Notes under the pieces: generated by a model
Databases searched by the model: none
The model's input: the letters and a program-made list of their open reading frames with translations, nothing else
What the model was told of the DNA's origin: nothing
Made by a program: the position numbers and the translations under genes
Shown here: in pieces, positions 35,286 through 44,306 of the stretch
Layout of the letters: every line of letters starts with the position of its first letter
How positions within the stretch are numbered: position 1 is the first letter of the stretch
From: Sphingosinicella sp. CPCC 101087
Lineage (GTDB): Bacteria; Pseudomonadota; Alphaproteobacteria; Sphingomonadales; Sphingomonadaceae
Length of the DNA: 64,000 nucleotides
Direction: 5' to 3'
NCBI RefSeq assembly: GCF_004151485.1
Contig: NZ_SBFF01000007.1
Span: forward strand, 62,001-126,000

Positions 35286-36092
35286 ATGACAGCGTGGGTT
35301 AGGTTGGCGCGCGGTTGGCGCGCGCTCGCGGCCATCGTCTTGCTGGCCATTGTCGGTTCCGCAGCCGCCTATGCGATGCGCGTCTCGCCCATGGTGCTCG
35401 AGATGGAGACCCGCGGGACGAACGCCGTCGCCCGGCTCGAGGTGCAGAACCTCAACCAGGGCAACCTCGCTTTCGAGACCCGTATCACGCGCATGGAATT
35501 CGACGAGAACGGCAACGTCGTCGAGACGCCTGCCGACGAGGATTTCCTCGTCTTTCCGCCGCAGGGCGTGCTGCCGCCCGGCGGTCGCCAGGTGGTTCGT
35601 CTCCAGTGGGTCGGAGATCCCGAGCTTCCCGCTGCCCAGGCTTATTACGTCTCGGTGAACCAGCTTCCCGTCGCCCTGGAACCAGGGACCGTCGACAATG
35701 TCGGCGCGCAGGTCCAGATCGTCTACCACATGAAGGCCCTCGTGGTCGTCGCGCCGCCGGGCGCCTCGCCCAACGTCGAGCCTGTTTCGGTTCGTCCCAT
35801 CCAGTTTCAGCCGCAGCCGCCGAGCGAGGGCGCGCCCCTGCCGCCCACCGTACCGGGTGTCGAGGTCGTGCTGCGCAACACCGGCCGGAGGCATGCGATG
35901 ATGGCGGGGCTGGGCTGGCGCTTCGAGGGCGTCGGTGCCGACGGTCAGCGTATCCGCATCGAAGTCACGCCCGAGGAGCTCAATCGAGTGATCGGAACCG
36001 GCTACGTTCCCGCGCTCGGCGAGCGCACGTTCCGGCTCCCACTGGTCGATGCCTTCGGTCCCCAACCGATCAGGCTCAGCTTCGTCCAGTGA
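35286..36092 (+). CDS. Periplasmic pilus chaperone (archaic chaperone-usher type, CsuC-like)
   Basis: A 268-residue periplasmic chaperone that caps pilin subunits and hands them to the usher. The signal segment is about residues 1-31 (ALAAIVLLAIVGSAAAYA). Two Ig-like domains follow: strands MRVSPMVLEMETRG and ARLEVQNLNQGNLAFETRITRMEF, cited as about 50-73, with FLVFPPQGVLPPGGRQVVRLQWVG near 95-118, the typical G1-strand region. ATG 35286 is chosen over the frame-open start at 35193, which lies inside the hairpin. The stop overlaps the usher GTG start as GTGA. Confidence 0.9.
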   Translation: MTAWVRLARGWRALAAIVLLAIVGSAAAYAMRVSPMVLEMETRGTNAVARLEVQNLNQGNLAFETRITRMEFDENGNVVETPADEDFLVFPPQGVLPPGGRQVVRLQWVGDPELPAAQAYYVSVNQLPVALEPGTVDNVGAQVQIVYHMKALVVVAPPGASPNVEPVSVRPIQFQPQPPSEGAPLPPTVPGVEVVLRNTGRRHAMMAGLGWRFEGVGADGQRIRIEVTPEELNRVIGTGYVPALGERTFRLPLVDAFGPQPIRLSFVQ

Positions 36093-38737
36093 GACGATGC
36101 CGGCTCCTTTGCGCGGTCGCCATGTCCGCCCTCTGGGCGGGCAGCGTTGCCGCGCAGGTTTCGGTGCCTCTCCCGGCGCAGCCGTCCGGCGGCGGTCGGG
36201 AGACCGCGCCCGAGGCGCAGGAGCCGTCGGGCGAGCCGCAATCCGTGCCTCCGTTGGAGCCGGTGACGAAGGACGAGGAGGGGTCGTCGGTTCCCCTTCC
36301 ACCCTTGGGCCAGACCCGCGTGCCGCTCAGTCGCCATGGCCGGCCCGACATCAATCCCTACGAGCGCGACATCGACATGACGGTGCCGCTCACCTACCGG
36401 AATCGCAACCTGGGCGATATTCCGGTTCGGCTGACGTTCGACGACCAGCTCCTCGTCGATACCGAGACTTTCATTCGGTTGATCACGCCGCTGCTGAAGG
36501 ACGAGGCCCGGGACGGGATCAGCGCCCGGCTGCAGCCGCGCCAGATGTTCACGAGCGAGGACCTCGCCGCGAGCGGGGTCTCGCTGGAATATGATCCGGC
36601 CAGCCTTTCCGTCGTCGTGCTGCAGATCGAACCCGACCAACGCGCGATCGAGCTCCTGTTTGCGCCGCCGCGGGACGACAGGGAAGACATCACGCTCGAG
36701 CCGGCCGGATTTGCCGGCTACCTCAACCTGAACGTCATTCAGAGCTATTTCTGGGAGACGAGCGATCTGGACCGGCCGACGGTCAGCCTGAACGGCGCCG
36801 TTCGGCTCGGCCGAGTCGTGTTCGAGGGCGACGGCCAATTCAGTGAGGAGCTGGGCTTCACCAGCGAGAGCTATCGCTTCGAGCGCAATTATGCGCGACT
36901 GGTCTATGACCAGCCCGAGCAATTCCGGCGCTGGTTTCTGGGCGATCTCTCGCCGGAGATCCGCGGCCAGCAGACGTTCGTCCAGATCGGCGGCATCGGC
37001 GTCCTTCGGCAGCGGCGCAGGTTCAACGATTATCGCTCGGCGGTGTTGCAAGGAAACCGGCAGCTCGTCCTGCAGCGCGAATCCACCGTGCGGGTGCTGC
37101 GCAACGGTGTCCTGTACCGGGAGTTGCGCCTCGACGCCGGATCCTACGATTTCAGCTCCCTGCCGCTGCTGACGGGGAGCAACGACGTCCAGATCGAGAT
37201 CCGCGACAATACCGGCCAGGTGCAGTCGCTGAACTTCCAGTCCTATCTCGACCCGATCGACCTCGATCCGGGCGATTTCGAATATGGCGCCTATCTCGGG
37301 CCGACCAGCCGGGCCTTCGGACGATCGCCCGATTATGACGGCCCGGTCGCCTTTTCCGGCTTCTTCCGGAAGGCCTTCTTCAATCGCCCCGCGATCGGCG
37401 TCGGGCTGCAGGCGAGCCGGCGCGTCCAGACCGTGACGGGCCAGACTCAATTCGTCCTTCGCAATGGCGGACGAATCCTGCTCGATGGCGGAGCGAGCAA
37501 TGCGAGCGAGATCGGCCAGGGCTTTTCGGGCGGTGTCGCTTATGATCACGTCATCGACCGGGCAGGCCTGATCGACACCTTCACCATTCGCGCCGATTAT
37601 CTGTCCGAGAAGTTCGCGACGCTCGGCAATCCGGAAGCGCTGCATTCGACCTCCTGGAGCCTCAGCGGTCAGTATACGCGCGCGATTACCTATGATCTCA
37701 CCCTGTTGCTGAATGCCTCTTACCTGCGCGGCCGCAGGGATGTGGGCGACAGCTATCGCCTCGGCGCTTTGGCATCCTACCGGTTCGATCCGGAGTGGAG
37801 CATAAGAGCGGGCGTCGACTATACGCGCTACCCCAGCGATTTCGCCCGGGGGAACGGCTTCGGCTTCAACATCGCCATCGTGTTCCAGCCGAGCTACCGT
37901 CGCCGGGCGGAGGCCCGCTATCAGAGCAACACGGATACGGCGCAGCTATCCTACGTTCAGAGCGGCCTCAACCGCCTCGGCAGCGTCGGCTTCGGCGGCA
38001 CGGTGACCCGCGAGGACGAGTTCCTGACTGCGCAGGCATTCGCCGATTACACCGCCAATCGGTTCGACGCCTCCGTCAGCCATGCGGCTTTCGGCCAGGG
38101 CTTCTCCTCGTTCGGTCAGCAGAATGTGACGACCGCGCGCGTCGGCACGTCGATCGCTTTCGCCGACGGCGTGTTCGGTGTCGGCCGGCGGATCAACGAC
38201 AGCTTCATGCTGCTTCGCCCGCACCCGAACCTGGGCGATCGCAGCGTCGTGGCGGGCCAGTCTCTGGCGCGGAACGATTATATCGCCAAAAGCGGGCCGC
38301 TCGGCGCTGCGGTCAACAACTTCCTGGGATCCTATGTCAGCCAATCGGTCCAGTATGACGTCGAGGATCCGCCGACCGGCTATGACGTCGGTACCGGCGT
38401 GGTTCGGGTGCGGCCGCCTTACCGGAGCGGTTACGTCTATCAGGTAGGAACCGACGCCTTCGTCAGCGCGATCGGTACCTTGCGACTGCCGAACGGCACG
38501 CCGGTGTCGCTGGCCGGAGGGCGAGTGATGGCGACCGGGGAACCGGTTACCGATCCCGTGCCTTTCTTCACCAACTCCATCGGACGGTTCGCCATCGCGA
38601 ACCTGCTTCCGGGACGGCGCTATCGGGTCGAGATATATGGTAACCCGCAAGGGTTCGAATTCGAGGTTCCGCAGGACACGGATGGCCTGGTCAACCTGGA
38701 AATAGTGACGCTTGGTGCGCCAACCCGAGGGGAATGA
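36089..38737 (+). CDS. Outer-membrane usher protein (archaic chaperone-usher type, CsuD-like)
   Basis: An 882-residue outer-membrane pore that assembles and secretes the pilus. The signal peptide (about 1-23) is followed by a Pro-rich stretch (about 25-75), an N-terminal subunit-binding domain (about 90-190), a 24-strand beta barrel with plug domain (VRVLRNGVLYRELRLDAGSY near 332-351) and a C-terminal domain with NSIGRFAIANLLPGRRYRVEIYG near 830-852. GTG 36089 overlaps the chaperone stop by 4 nt and gives a proper signal peptide; the frame-open region upstream belongs to the chaperone gene. ATG overlap with the next gene completes a tightly coupled block. Confidence 0.93.
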   Translation: MRRCRLLCAVAMSALWAGSVAAQVSVPLPAQPSGGGRETAPEAQEPSGEPQSVPPLEPVTKDEEGSSVPLPPLGQTRVPLSRHGRPDINPYERDIDMTVPLTYRNRNLGDIPVRLTFDDQLLVDTETFIRLITPLLKDEARDGISARLQPRQMFTSEDLAASGVSLEYDPASLSVVVLQIEPDQRAIELLFAPPRDDREDITLEPAGFAGYLNLNVIQSYFWETSDLDRPTVSLNGAVRLGRVVFEGDGQFSEELGFTSESYRFERNYARLVYDQPEQFRRWFLGDLSPEIRGQQTFVQIGGIGVLRQRRRFNDYRSAVLQGNRQLVLQRESTVRVLRNGVLYRELRLDAGSYDFSSLPLLTGSNDVQIEIRDNTGQVQSLNFQSYLDPIDLDPGDFEYGAYLGPTSRAFGRSPDYDGPVAFSGFFRKAFFNRPAIGVGLQASRRVQTVTGQTQFVLRNGGRILLDGGASNASEIGQGFSGGVAYDHVIDRAGLIDTFTIRADYLSEKFATLGNPEALHSTSWSLSGQYTRAITYDLTLLLNASYLRGRRDVGDSYRLGALASYRFDPEWSIRAGVDYTRYPSDFARGNGFGFNIAIVFQPSYRRRAEARYQSNTDTAQLSYVQSGLNRLGSVGFGGTVTREDEFLTAQAFADYTANRFDASVSHAAFGQGFSSFGQQNVTTARVGTSIAFADGVFGVGRRINDSFMLLRPHPNLGDRSVVAGQSLARNDYIAKSGPLGAAVNNFLGSYVSQSVQYDVEDPPTGYDVGTGVVRVRPPYRSGYVYQVGTDAFVSAIGTLRLPNGTPVSLAGGRVMATGEPVTDPVPFFTNSIGRFAIANLLPGRRYRVEIYGNPQGFEFEVPQDTDGLVNLEIVTLGAPTRGE

Positions 38738-39648
38738 TGATGCGCAGCCGACTTTATCTCGCCGCAGCCCTGCTCGCCGCCGCCGCGGCCTCGGCGACTC
38801 CCGCCGTCGCCCAGCGCGCCGAGTGCAGGCTGCGGATCAACACGAATCCATCCAGCTGGATCATCCGCGGCTATGACCCGTTCGGCAACAGCGCGCCCTC
38901 CGGGACCTTCGATCTGGTCTTCACGAATTCGGGCGACGCCGAATGCACCTTCTATCCCGTTTTCGCGCTGGACGGCGAGCCGTTCGGACTGAGCGCAGGG
39001 AACGGGCGGCGCACGCCTTACGGGATCGTCGACCTGTTCGGGGGCTATGACGCCACGCCTCTGGCTGGCCGGACCCAGCGGCGGACGGGGCGGCGGGCCG
39101 TCGTGGTCGCGCCCCGGGGCCAGCAGGTCGTGCAATACCGCCTAGTCGTCGATGACCGATCGATCTCGGGCGGCGGCCTCCACGATCAGCGGGTCGAGAT
39201 CGAGGCCGAAGCGACGGACGGCACGCCGATCGTCGCGGAGCAGCTCGTCCTCGGCCTCGACGTGCTGCCGTCGGCGACCCTCGGACTTTCGGGTGCCTAT
39301 CGGGTGAATAACGGCCGCGCCCTGGTCGACCTCGGCGAGCTGCAGGAAGGCATCGCCGAAGTGCCCCTGCAGCTTCGCGTCCAAAGCACCGGGCGCTACA
39401 AGCTGACGCTCGCCTCCCGCAACAATGGGCGGCTGCAGCTCCCCGGCACCGACTGGTTCGTGCCCTACGGGTTGGCGATCGACGGCCAGTCGGTCGAGCT
39501 GGCCGGCGGCAGCGGCGAATATTCGTCTCCAACGGGGCAGGGGCTCCGTCGCGACTCCCTTCCGATCCGTTTCAGGATCGGCGACGTTTCCGATCGCCGT
39601 GCCGGCACCTATTCGGACGTCATCTCCATTTCGGTGGCGCCCCTCTAA
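38734..39648 (+). CDS. Two-domain pilus tip protein (CsuE-like)
   Basis: A 304-residue secreted protein with a signal peptide of about 27 residues (ending AVAQ). Two beta-rich halves follow: about 28-170 and 175-304. The second half has the typical pilin end GTYSDVISISVAPL, a donor strand. Two-domain subunits encoded right after the usher act as tip adhesins in Csu-type pili, so this is probably the adhesin. ATG 38734 overlaps the usher stop as ATGA. The N-terminal domain has one Cys pair (ECRLRINT and AECTFYPVF). Confidence 0.82.
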   Translation: MMMRSRLYLAAALLAAAAASATPAVAQRAECRLRINTNPSSWIIRGYDPFGNSAPSGTFDLVFTNSGDAECTFYPVFALDGEPFGLSAGNGRRTPYGIVDLFGGYDATPLAGRTQRRTGRRAVVVAPRGQQVVQYRLVVDDRSISGGGLHDQRVEIEAEATDGTPIVAEQLVLGLDVLPSATLGLSGAYRVNNGRALVDLGELQEGIAEVPLQLRVQSTGRYKLTLASRNNGRLQLPGTDWFVPYGLAIDGQSVELAGGSGEYSSPTGQGLRRDSLPIRFRIGDVSDRRAGTYSDVISISVAPL

Positions 39649-39823
39649 AGGTTAACGACGAGGGCCGCCATTCCGAGGACTTGCGGGCTCGCGGATGCGC
39701 GCGCCTCTGGCGGGGAATTCGCGACACCCGTCGAGTTTACGAGGGTCCTTCTTAACCATTTAACAAGGTGCGCCCGTTACCTGATCCCGTTGACCGAACA
39801 GTCTCGGCCACGGGAAGGTGACC

Positions 39824-40249
39824 ATGCTTCGCAAGATCGGACTCGCGACCGCCGCCGCGGCCTTCACGCTCTCATCCGCGCCCCTTGGTGCGGAATCACG
39901 CAGCTTCCTGATCCGGGCACGGGTGCCGGTCGTCTGCCAGGTGCAGTTCCGCCCCATCGGCGCGACGCCGATCGACGGAACGACCATACCGCTCGGCGAG
40001 ATCAGCGAATTCTGCAACGCACCCGGCGGTTATGAGCTGGTGGTCAATTATGCGCCAGGCACCATGCAGGGTGCGGTCATCGTCGCTGGCGAGGACCAGG
40101 TTGTCCTGAACGGCTCCGGGCAGGCCATCCTCACCCGGTCGCCCCGTCCCCGAAATCGCGCGCGCCTTCTCAGCGCCATGCCGGGTCAGCAGGGCTTCGA
40201 CACCGATCGCCTCGATCTGCGGGTGCAGCCGATGGGCTCCCTGAGCTGA
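39824..40249 (+). CDS. Secreted SCPU-like small protein, possible accessory pilin
   Basis: A 141-residue protein with a signal peptide of about 24 residues (ending LGAES). The mature part has two Cys (VVCQVQFRP and EFCNAPGGY), short beta strands and a Val/Asp-rich end. The pattern resembles pilin-like SCPU proteins, but it lacks the obvious C-terminal donor strand YSDxxxxxx of its neighbours. ATG 39824 follows GGGAAGG at 39812-39817; GTG 39818 is an alternative. A gap of 175 nt separates it from the tip protein gene, so it may have its own promoter. The function is uncertain. Confidence 0.7.
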   Translation: MLRKIGLATAAAAFTLSSAPLGAESRSFLIRARVPVVCQVQFRPIGATPIDGTTIPLGEISEFCNAPGGYELVVNYAPGTMQGAVIVAGEDQVVLNGSGQAILTRSPRPRNRARLLSAMPGQQGFDTDRLDLRVQPMGSLS

Positions 40250-40444
40250 AATCGCCTTCGCCGGCCCGCCGGCAGAAGACAGAGATGGCCACCCGCACGC
40301 CTGCGGCGCTCGAGCTGCGCCCCGCCCGCAGGGCCCCTGGCCGTTCACGACCTGGACGTCTCCCAATCATACTGTCCGAATAGGTCGCAAGCAGAACCTG
40401 CGGTACCTGGTCGCGACCCGATCCGCTCCGGCTCCAACGCACAA

Positions 40445-40615
40445 GTGCCCGGCTCTTTCGAGCCGGGCACCCGTAAGACGGCTCGCGCCGTCTACCCCCT
40501 TGTGATGCTTCGGCCCGCGCGCTCTGCCTACCTCGCAAAGGAAGAGCGGGACCGAAGCTTCCCCGAACCAGGCCGTAAGTCCTTGGTTGCGTGGAAATCA
40601 CGGTATGCGGCCTGG
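40445..40615 (+). ncRNA. Candidate structured RNA or leader: four consecutive hairpins upstream of proS
   Basis: In the 580-bp gap before proS four stems follow one another. First, 40445-40455 pairs with 40460-40470 (GTGCCCGGCTC, loop TTTC, 11 bp perfect). Second, AGACGGC 40476-40482 pairs with GCCGTCT 40487-40493. Third, GCTTCGG 40507-40513 pairs with CCGAAGC 40552-40558, with inner GCTCT 40521-40525 and AGAGC 40543-40547. Fourth, CCAGGCCG 40568-40575 pairs with CGGCCTGG 40608-40615. No protein family is recognisable here. The strand is not determined by the sequence. It could be an RNA gene, a leader of proS or a set of terminators. The rest of the gap (40250-40444 and 40616-40831) shows nothing definite. 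Confidence 0.4.
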
Positions 40616-40831
40616 CCTCCTTTGTCACCGCGCTTGTTCATCTCGCAGCCAGATTCCGGGAAGCTGTGGCGGCAGGGCAACAGGGGGACCCAGCAGCATC
40701 CGGCTTTCCGCTTCACGCGGTGTGACCGATTTCGCGCTCGCCCGCTCGGTCGCCTCCTCCCGCGGTTGCCTTGCCCCGGCGCTCCCCCTAGAGCATCGCC
40801 GACATTCCACATTCGGGAAATTCCTCCGTCC

Positions 40832-42136
40832 ATGCGCCTTTCTCGCTACTTCCTGCCTGTGATGAAGGAGACGCCGGCCGACGCCCAGATCGTCAGCCAC
40901 AAGCTGATGCTGCGCGCCGGGCTGATCCGCCAGACCGCCGCCGGCATCTACGCCTGGCTGCCGCTGGGCCTGCGGGTCCTCAAGAAGATCGAGCGGATCG
41001 TGCGCGAGGAGCAGGATCGCGCCGGCGCCGTCGAGCTGCTGATGCCGACGGTCCAATCGGCCGATCTGTGGCGCCAGTCCGGGCGCTTCGACGCCTACGG
41101 GCCCGAGATGCTGCGCTTCCCCGACCGGCATGGCCGCGAGATGCTCTACGGGCCGACCAACGAGGAGATGATCACCACCATCTTCCTCGAGGCGGTGCGC
41201 TCCTATCGGGACCTGCCGCGGACGCTCTACCACATCCAGTGGAAGTTCCGCGACGAGGTCCGCCCGCGCTTCGGCGTTATGCGTGGCCGCGAGTTCCTGA
41301 TGAAGGATGCCTACAGCTTCGATCTCGACGACGAGGGAATGAGAGCGAGCTACGAGGCGATGTTCGTCGCTTATCTGCGTACCTTCGCGCGGATGGGGCT
41401 CCAGGCGGTGCCGGTACGCGCCCCGACCGGCCCGATTGGCGGCGACCTCTCGCACGAATTCCACATACTCGCCGATACCGGTGAGAGCGCCTTGTTCTAT
41501 GATGCGGCGATCGAGGAGGTCTCGCGAGACGAGCTGCTTTCCGCCGACACCTCGACCATCGCCCGCCTGACCGGCCTCTATGCGATGGAGGAGGAGGAGC
41601 ATGCCAAGGTCTCCGACTGCCCGGTGCCGCCCGAGCGGCTGCGCAGCCGGCGCGGCATCGAGGTCGGACACATCTTCGCCTTCGGCAGCAAGTACAGCAA
41701 GTCGATGGGCTTGTCGGTCCAGAATGCCGAGGGCGCCCAGGTTCACCCGCAGATGGGCAGCTACGGCGTCGGCGTATCGCGCCTGATGGGGGCGATCATC
41801 GAGGCGAGTCATGACGAAGCAGGGATTGTCTGGCCGGACAGCGTCGCGCCGTTCCGGGTCGGCCTCATCAACATGCGCGCCGACGACGGAAATTGCGCCA
41901 GCGCTGCCGACGAGCTTTACGGCCGCCTTCGAGATGCGGGAATCGACACGCTTTACGACGACCGCGACGAGCGCGGCGGTGCCAAGTTCGCGACGATGGA
42001 CCTGATCGGCTTGCCGCTGCAGCTGGTCATCGGGCCGAAGGGCGTCGAGAAGGGGATCGTCGAGCTGAAGCGCCGCGCCACCGGCGAGCGCGAGGAGCTG
42101 AGCCTCGAAAGCGCAATGGCGAGGCTGAGCGAGTGA
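40832..42136 (+). CDS. proS: Proline--tRNA ligase (short, editing-domain-less type)
   Basis: A 434-residue class II aminoacyl-tRNA synthetase that charges tRNA-Pro. It begins [20 protein letters not shown], then has motif 2-type [24 protein letters not shown], cited as about 140-163, and motif 3 [16 protein letters not shown] (about 309-324). The catalytic domain is directly joined to a shortened region where E. coli ProS carries its editing insertion, followed by the C-terminal anticodon domain. This is the short alphaproteobacterial ProRS type. ATG 40832 is chosen by the family N-terminus; the frame is open 387 nt further upstream through the structured region, without family similarity. 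Confidence 0.96.
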   Translation: MRLSRYFLPVMKETPADAQIVSHKLMLRAGLIRQTAAGIYAWLPLGLRVLKKIERIVREEQDRAGAVELLMPTVQSADLWRQSGRFDAYGPEMLRFPDRHGREMLYGPTNEEMITTIFLEAVRSYRDLPRTLYHIQWKFRDEVRPRFGVMRGREFLMKDAYSFDLDDEGMRASYEAMFVAYLRTFARMGLQAVPVRAPTGPIGGDLSHEFHILADTGESALFYDAAIEEVSRDELLSADTSTIARLTGLYAMEEEEHAKVSDCPVPPERLRSRRGIEVGHIFAFGSKYSKSMGLSVQNAEGAQVHPQMGSYGVGVSRLMGAIIEASHDEAGIVWPDSVAPFRVGLINMRADDGNCASAADELYGRLRDAGIDTLYDDRDERGGAKFATMDLIGLPLQLVIGPKGVEKGIVELKRRATGEREELSLESAMARLSE

Positions 42137-42173
42137 ACGACGATCTCGTTCCCTGCTCCGCGGGGGAGCCGTC

Positions 42174-43424
42174 ATGATCCTCTCGAGCTACGAGCGAATG
42201 ATCGCCCGTCGTTACCTGCTGCCGGGCAAGGGCGAAGGATTCATCTTCCTCGTCGCCGGAATCAGCCTGGTAGCGGTGATGCTCGGCGTCGCCGCCCTCA
42301 TCATCGTGATGAGCGTGATGAACGGTTTCCGCGCGGAGCTGTTCGACAAGGTGGTCGGCCTCAACGGCCATGCCGTCATCCAGGGGTATGGCGGCCGCCT
42401 CGACGACTGGCGGCCGATTCTCGACCAGGCCCGTCGGACCCCCGGCGTCGTCGACGCTTCGGCGCTGATCGAGCAACCGCTGATGGCGACCAACGAAGGC
42501 CGGGTCGAGGCGATCCTGCTTCGCGGAATGCCGCGCGAGGATATCCTTTCCAGCCCGACGCTCAACAGCAACGTTCTGGCCGGCTCCCTCTCGGCGCTCC
42601 AGCCCGGCAGCGACAATGTGGCGATCGGCTCGCGCCTCGCGGAGTTGCTGGGGCTCCACGTCGGCAGCACGATCACCATCATATCGCCGCAGGGGCGGAC
42701 GACTCCGTTCGGAACCGTGCCGCGAATCGTCGACTATCGGGTGGCAGCCATCTTCGAGATCGGTCTGTACGATTTCGACCAGGCTTTCGTGCTGATGCCG
42801 ATCGAGGAGGCGCAGAGCTTCCTTATGCTCGGCGACGCCGTCGGAATGATCGAGGTCACCACCACCAATGCGGACCGTGTCGACGAGATACTCGCTCCGC
42901 TTACCGCCTCGGTCGGCAGCCGCGCGATGGTCAACGACTGGCGATCGATGAATTCGGCCTTGTTCGAGGCGCTCCAGGTCGAGCGCGTAGCGATGTTCGT
43001 CGTCCTGTCGATCATCGTGCTGGTGGCGGTGTTCAATATCCTTTCTTCGCTGATCATGCTGGTTCGAGCCAAGACCCGAGACATCGCGATCCTGCGGACC
43101 ATGGGCGCCACCCGCTCGGGGCTGATGAAGGTGTTCATGACCGTCGGGATCACGATCGGCGTGCTCGGCATTCTCGCCGGAGTGGGGCTAGGCGCGATCT
43201 TCCTGTTCTACCGGCAGGCGGTGGTGCGCTTCGTCCAGTGGGTGACCGGCCAGAACCTGTGGGATCCCTCGGTCCGGTTCCTCACCGAGCTGCCGTCCAA
43301 GACCGACCCCGTGGAGGTCGCCGCCATCGTCATCATGGCCCTGGTGCTGAGCTTCCTCGCGACCCTCTATCCGGCCTGGAAGGCGGCCAGCACCGATCCG
43401 GTCCAGGTCCTGAGATATGAGTGA
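42174..43424 (+). CDS. Lipoprotein-releasing ABC transporter permease (LolC/LolE)
   Basis: A 416-residue inner-membrane permease of the Lol system, which releases outer-membrane lipoproteins to the carrier LolA. It has one N-terminal helix (about 22-48, [21 protein letters not shown] region), a large periplasmic domain (about 50-270) and three C-terminal helices of the FtsX/MacB type (about 280-400). [18 protein letters not shown] near 306-323 is the conserved coupling region. Only one permease gene is present, so it probably works as a homodimer. The 3' end overlaps lolD by 8 nt. Confidence 0.94.
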   Translation: MILSSYERMIARRYLLPGKGEGFIFLVAGISLVAVMLGVAALIIVMSVMNGFRAELFDKVVGLNGHAVIQGYGGRLDDWRPILDQARRTPGVVDASALIEQPLMATNEGRVEAILLRGMPREDILSSPTLNSNVLAGSLSALQPGSDNVAIGSRLAELLGLHVGSTITIISPQGRTTPFGTVPRIVDYRVAAIFEIGLYDFDQAFVLMPIEEAQSFLMLGDAVGMIEVTTTNADRVDEILAPLTASVGSRAMVNDWRSMNSALFEALQVERVAMFVVLSIIVLVAVFNILSSLIMLVRAKTRDIAILRTMGATRSGLMKVFMTVGITIGVLGILAGVGLGAIFLFYRQAVVRFVQWVTGQNLWDPSVRFLTELPSKTDPVEVAAIVIMALVLSFLATLYPAWKAASTDPVQVLRYE

Positions 43425-44163
43425 AGCGGGGGAGACGATGACCGACATTGCTCAGCGCGAGGGGGCGGGTCCGCACCACGCCGCCGCCCACGCTCCCGCG
43501 GTCCTCTCCGTACGCGACCTGCGCCGCAGCTTCGAGCAGGCCGGGGTCAGGATCGACGTCTTGCGCGGAGTCGACCTCGAAGTGCGGCGGGGCGAGATCG
43601 TCGCCCTGCTCGGCCCATCGGGATCGGGCAAGTCGACTCTCCTTCAAGCGGTCGGCCTGCTCGAAGGCGGCTTTCAGGGATCGATCCGGATCGCCGGCGA
43701 GGAGGTGGCGGACCTGAGCGATTCCGACCGCACCCGGGTCCGCCGCGACACGCTGGGCTTCGTCTACCAATTCCACCATCTGCTTCCCGACTTCACGGCG
43801 CTCGAGAATGTCGTCATCCCGCAGCTCGTCCGCGGCGCGACCCGCGGCGAGGCGGATGAGCGGGCGACGAGCTTGCTCGCTACCCTCGGCCTCGCCGAGC
43901 GCCTCACGCATCGGCCAAGCAAGCTGTCGGGAGGCGAGCAGCAGCGCGTTGCCGTCGCCCGCGCTCTGGCCAATCGGCCGGCGCTCGTCCTTGCCGACGA
44001 GCCGACCGGCAATCTCGACGAGGGTACCGCCGATATCGTCTTCGCCGAATTCCTTCGCCTGGTCCGCGACGAAGGCAGCGCCGCTCTGGTCGCCACCCAC
44101 AATGTGCGCATCGCTGACAAGATGGATCGGGTGCTGAGGCTTCACGAGGGGCATATCAGCTAG
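43417..44163 (+). CDS. lolD: Lipoprotein-releasing ABC transporter ATP-binding protein LolD
   Basis: A 248-residue ABC ATPase that powers lipoprotein release. Walker [10 protein letters not shown] (about 67-75), signature [15 protein letters not shown] (about 170-184), Walker [14 protein letters not shown] and the H-loop ATHN are all present. ATG 43417 overlaps the permease gene; an in-frame ATG at 43438, with GGGGGAGAC upstream, is equally likely. The short N-terminal extension before [12 protein letters not shown] (about residues 1-30) is not conserved. Confidence 0.94.
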   Translation: MSEAGETMTDIAQREGAGPHHAAAHAPAVLSVRDLRRSFEQAGVRIDVLRGVDLEVRRGEIVALLGPSGSGKSTLLQAVGLLEGGFQGSIRIAGEEVADLSDSDRTRVRRDTLGFVYQFHHLLPDFTALENVVIPQLVRGATRGEADERATSLLATLGLAERLTHRPSKLSGGEQQRVAVARALANRPALVLADEPTGNLDEGTADIVFAEFLRLVRDEGSAALVATHNVRIADKMDRVLRLHEGHIS

Positions 44164-44306
44164 AAAGGCGTTGGCCGGGCCGCATGCCGGCGACGATCGG
44201 TCGCCGGCTCCAGCGCGAATCCTCGACACCGTCCGGGACTCGAATAGGTGTGGAAAAGTCGCCACTGCGTCTTTCCCCGTCGGTCCGCATCTCCCATAGT
44301 TCGACC

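Noticed and set aside
39752-39764. Two TTAAC repeats before the accessory pilin gene as a CtrA box
   Set aside because: The TTAA half-sites are 4 bp apart, not 7.
40445-40831. N-terminal extension of proS by 129 codons
   Set aside because: The extension runs through stable hairpins and has no similarity to ProRS, which begins at ATG 40832.
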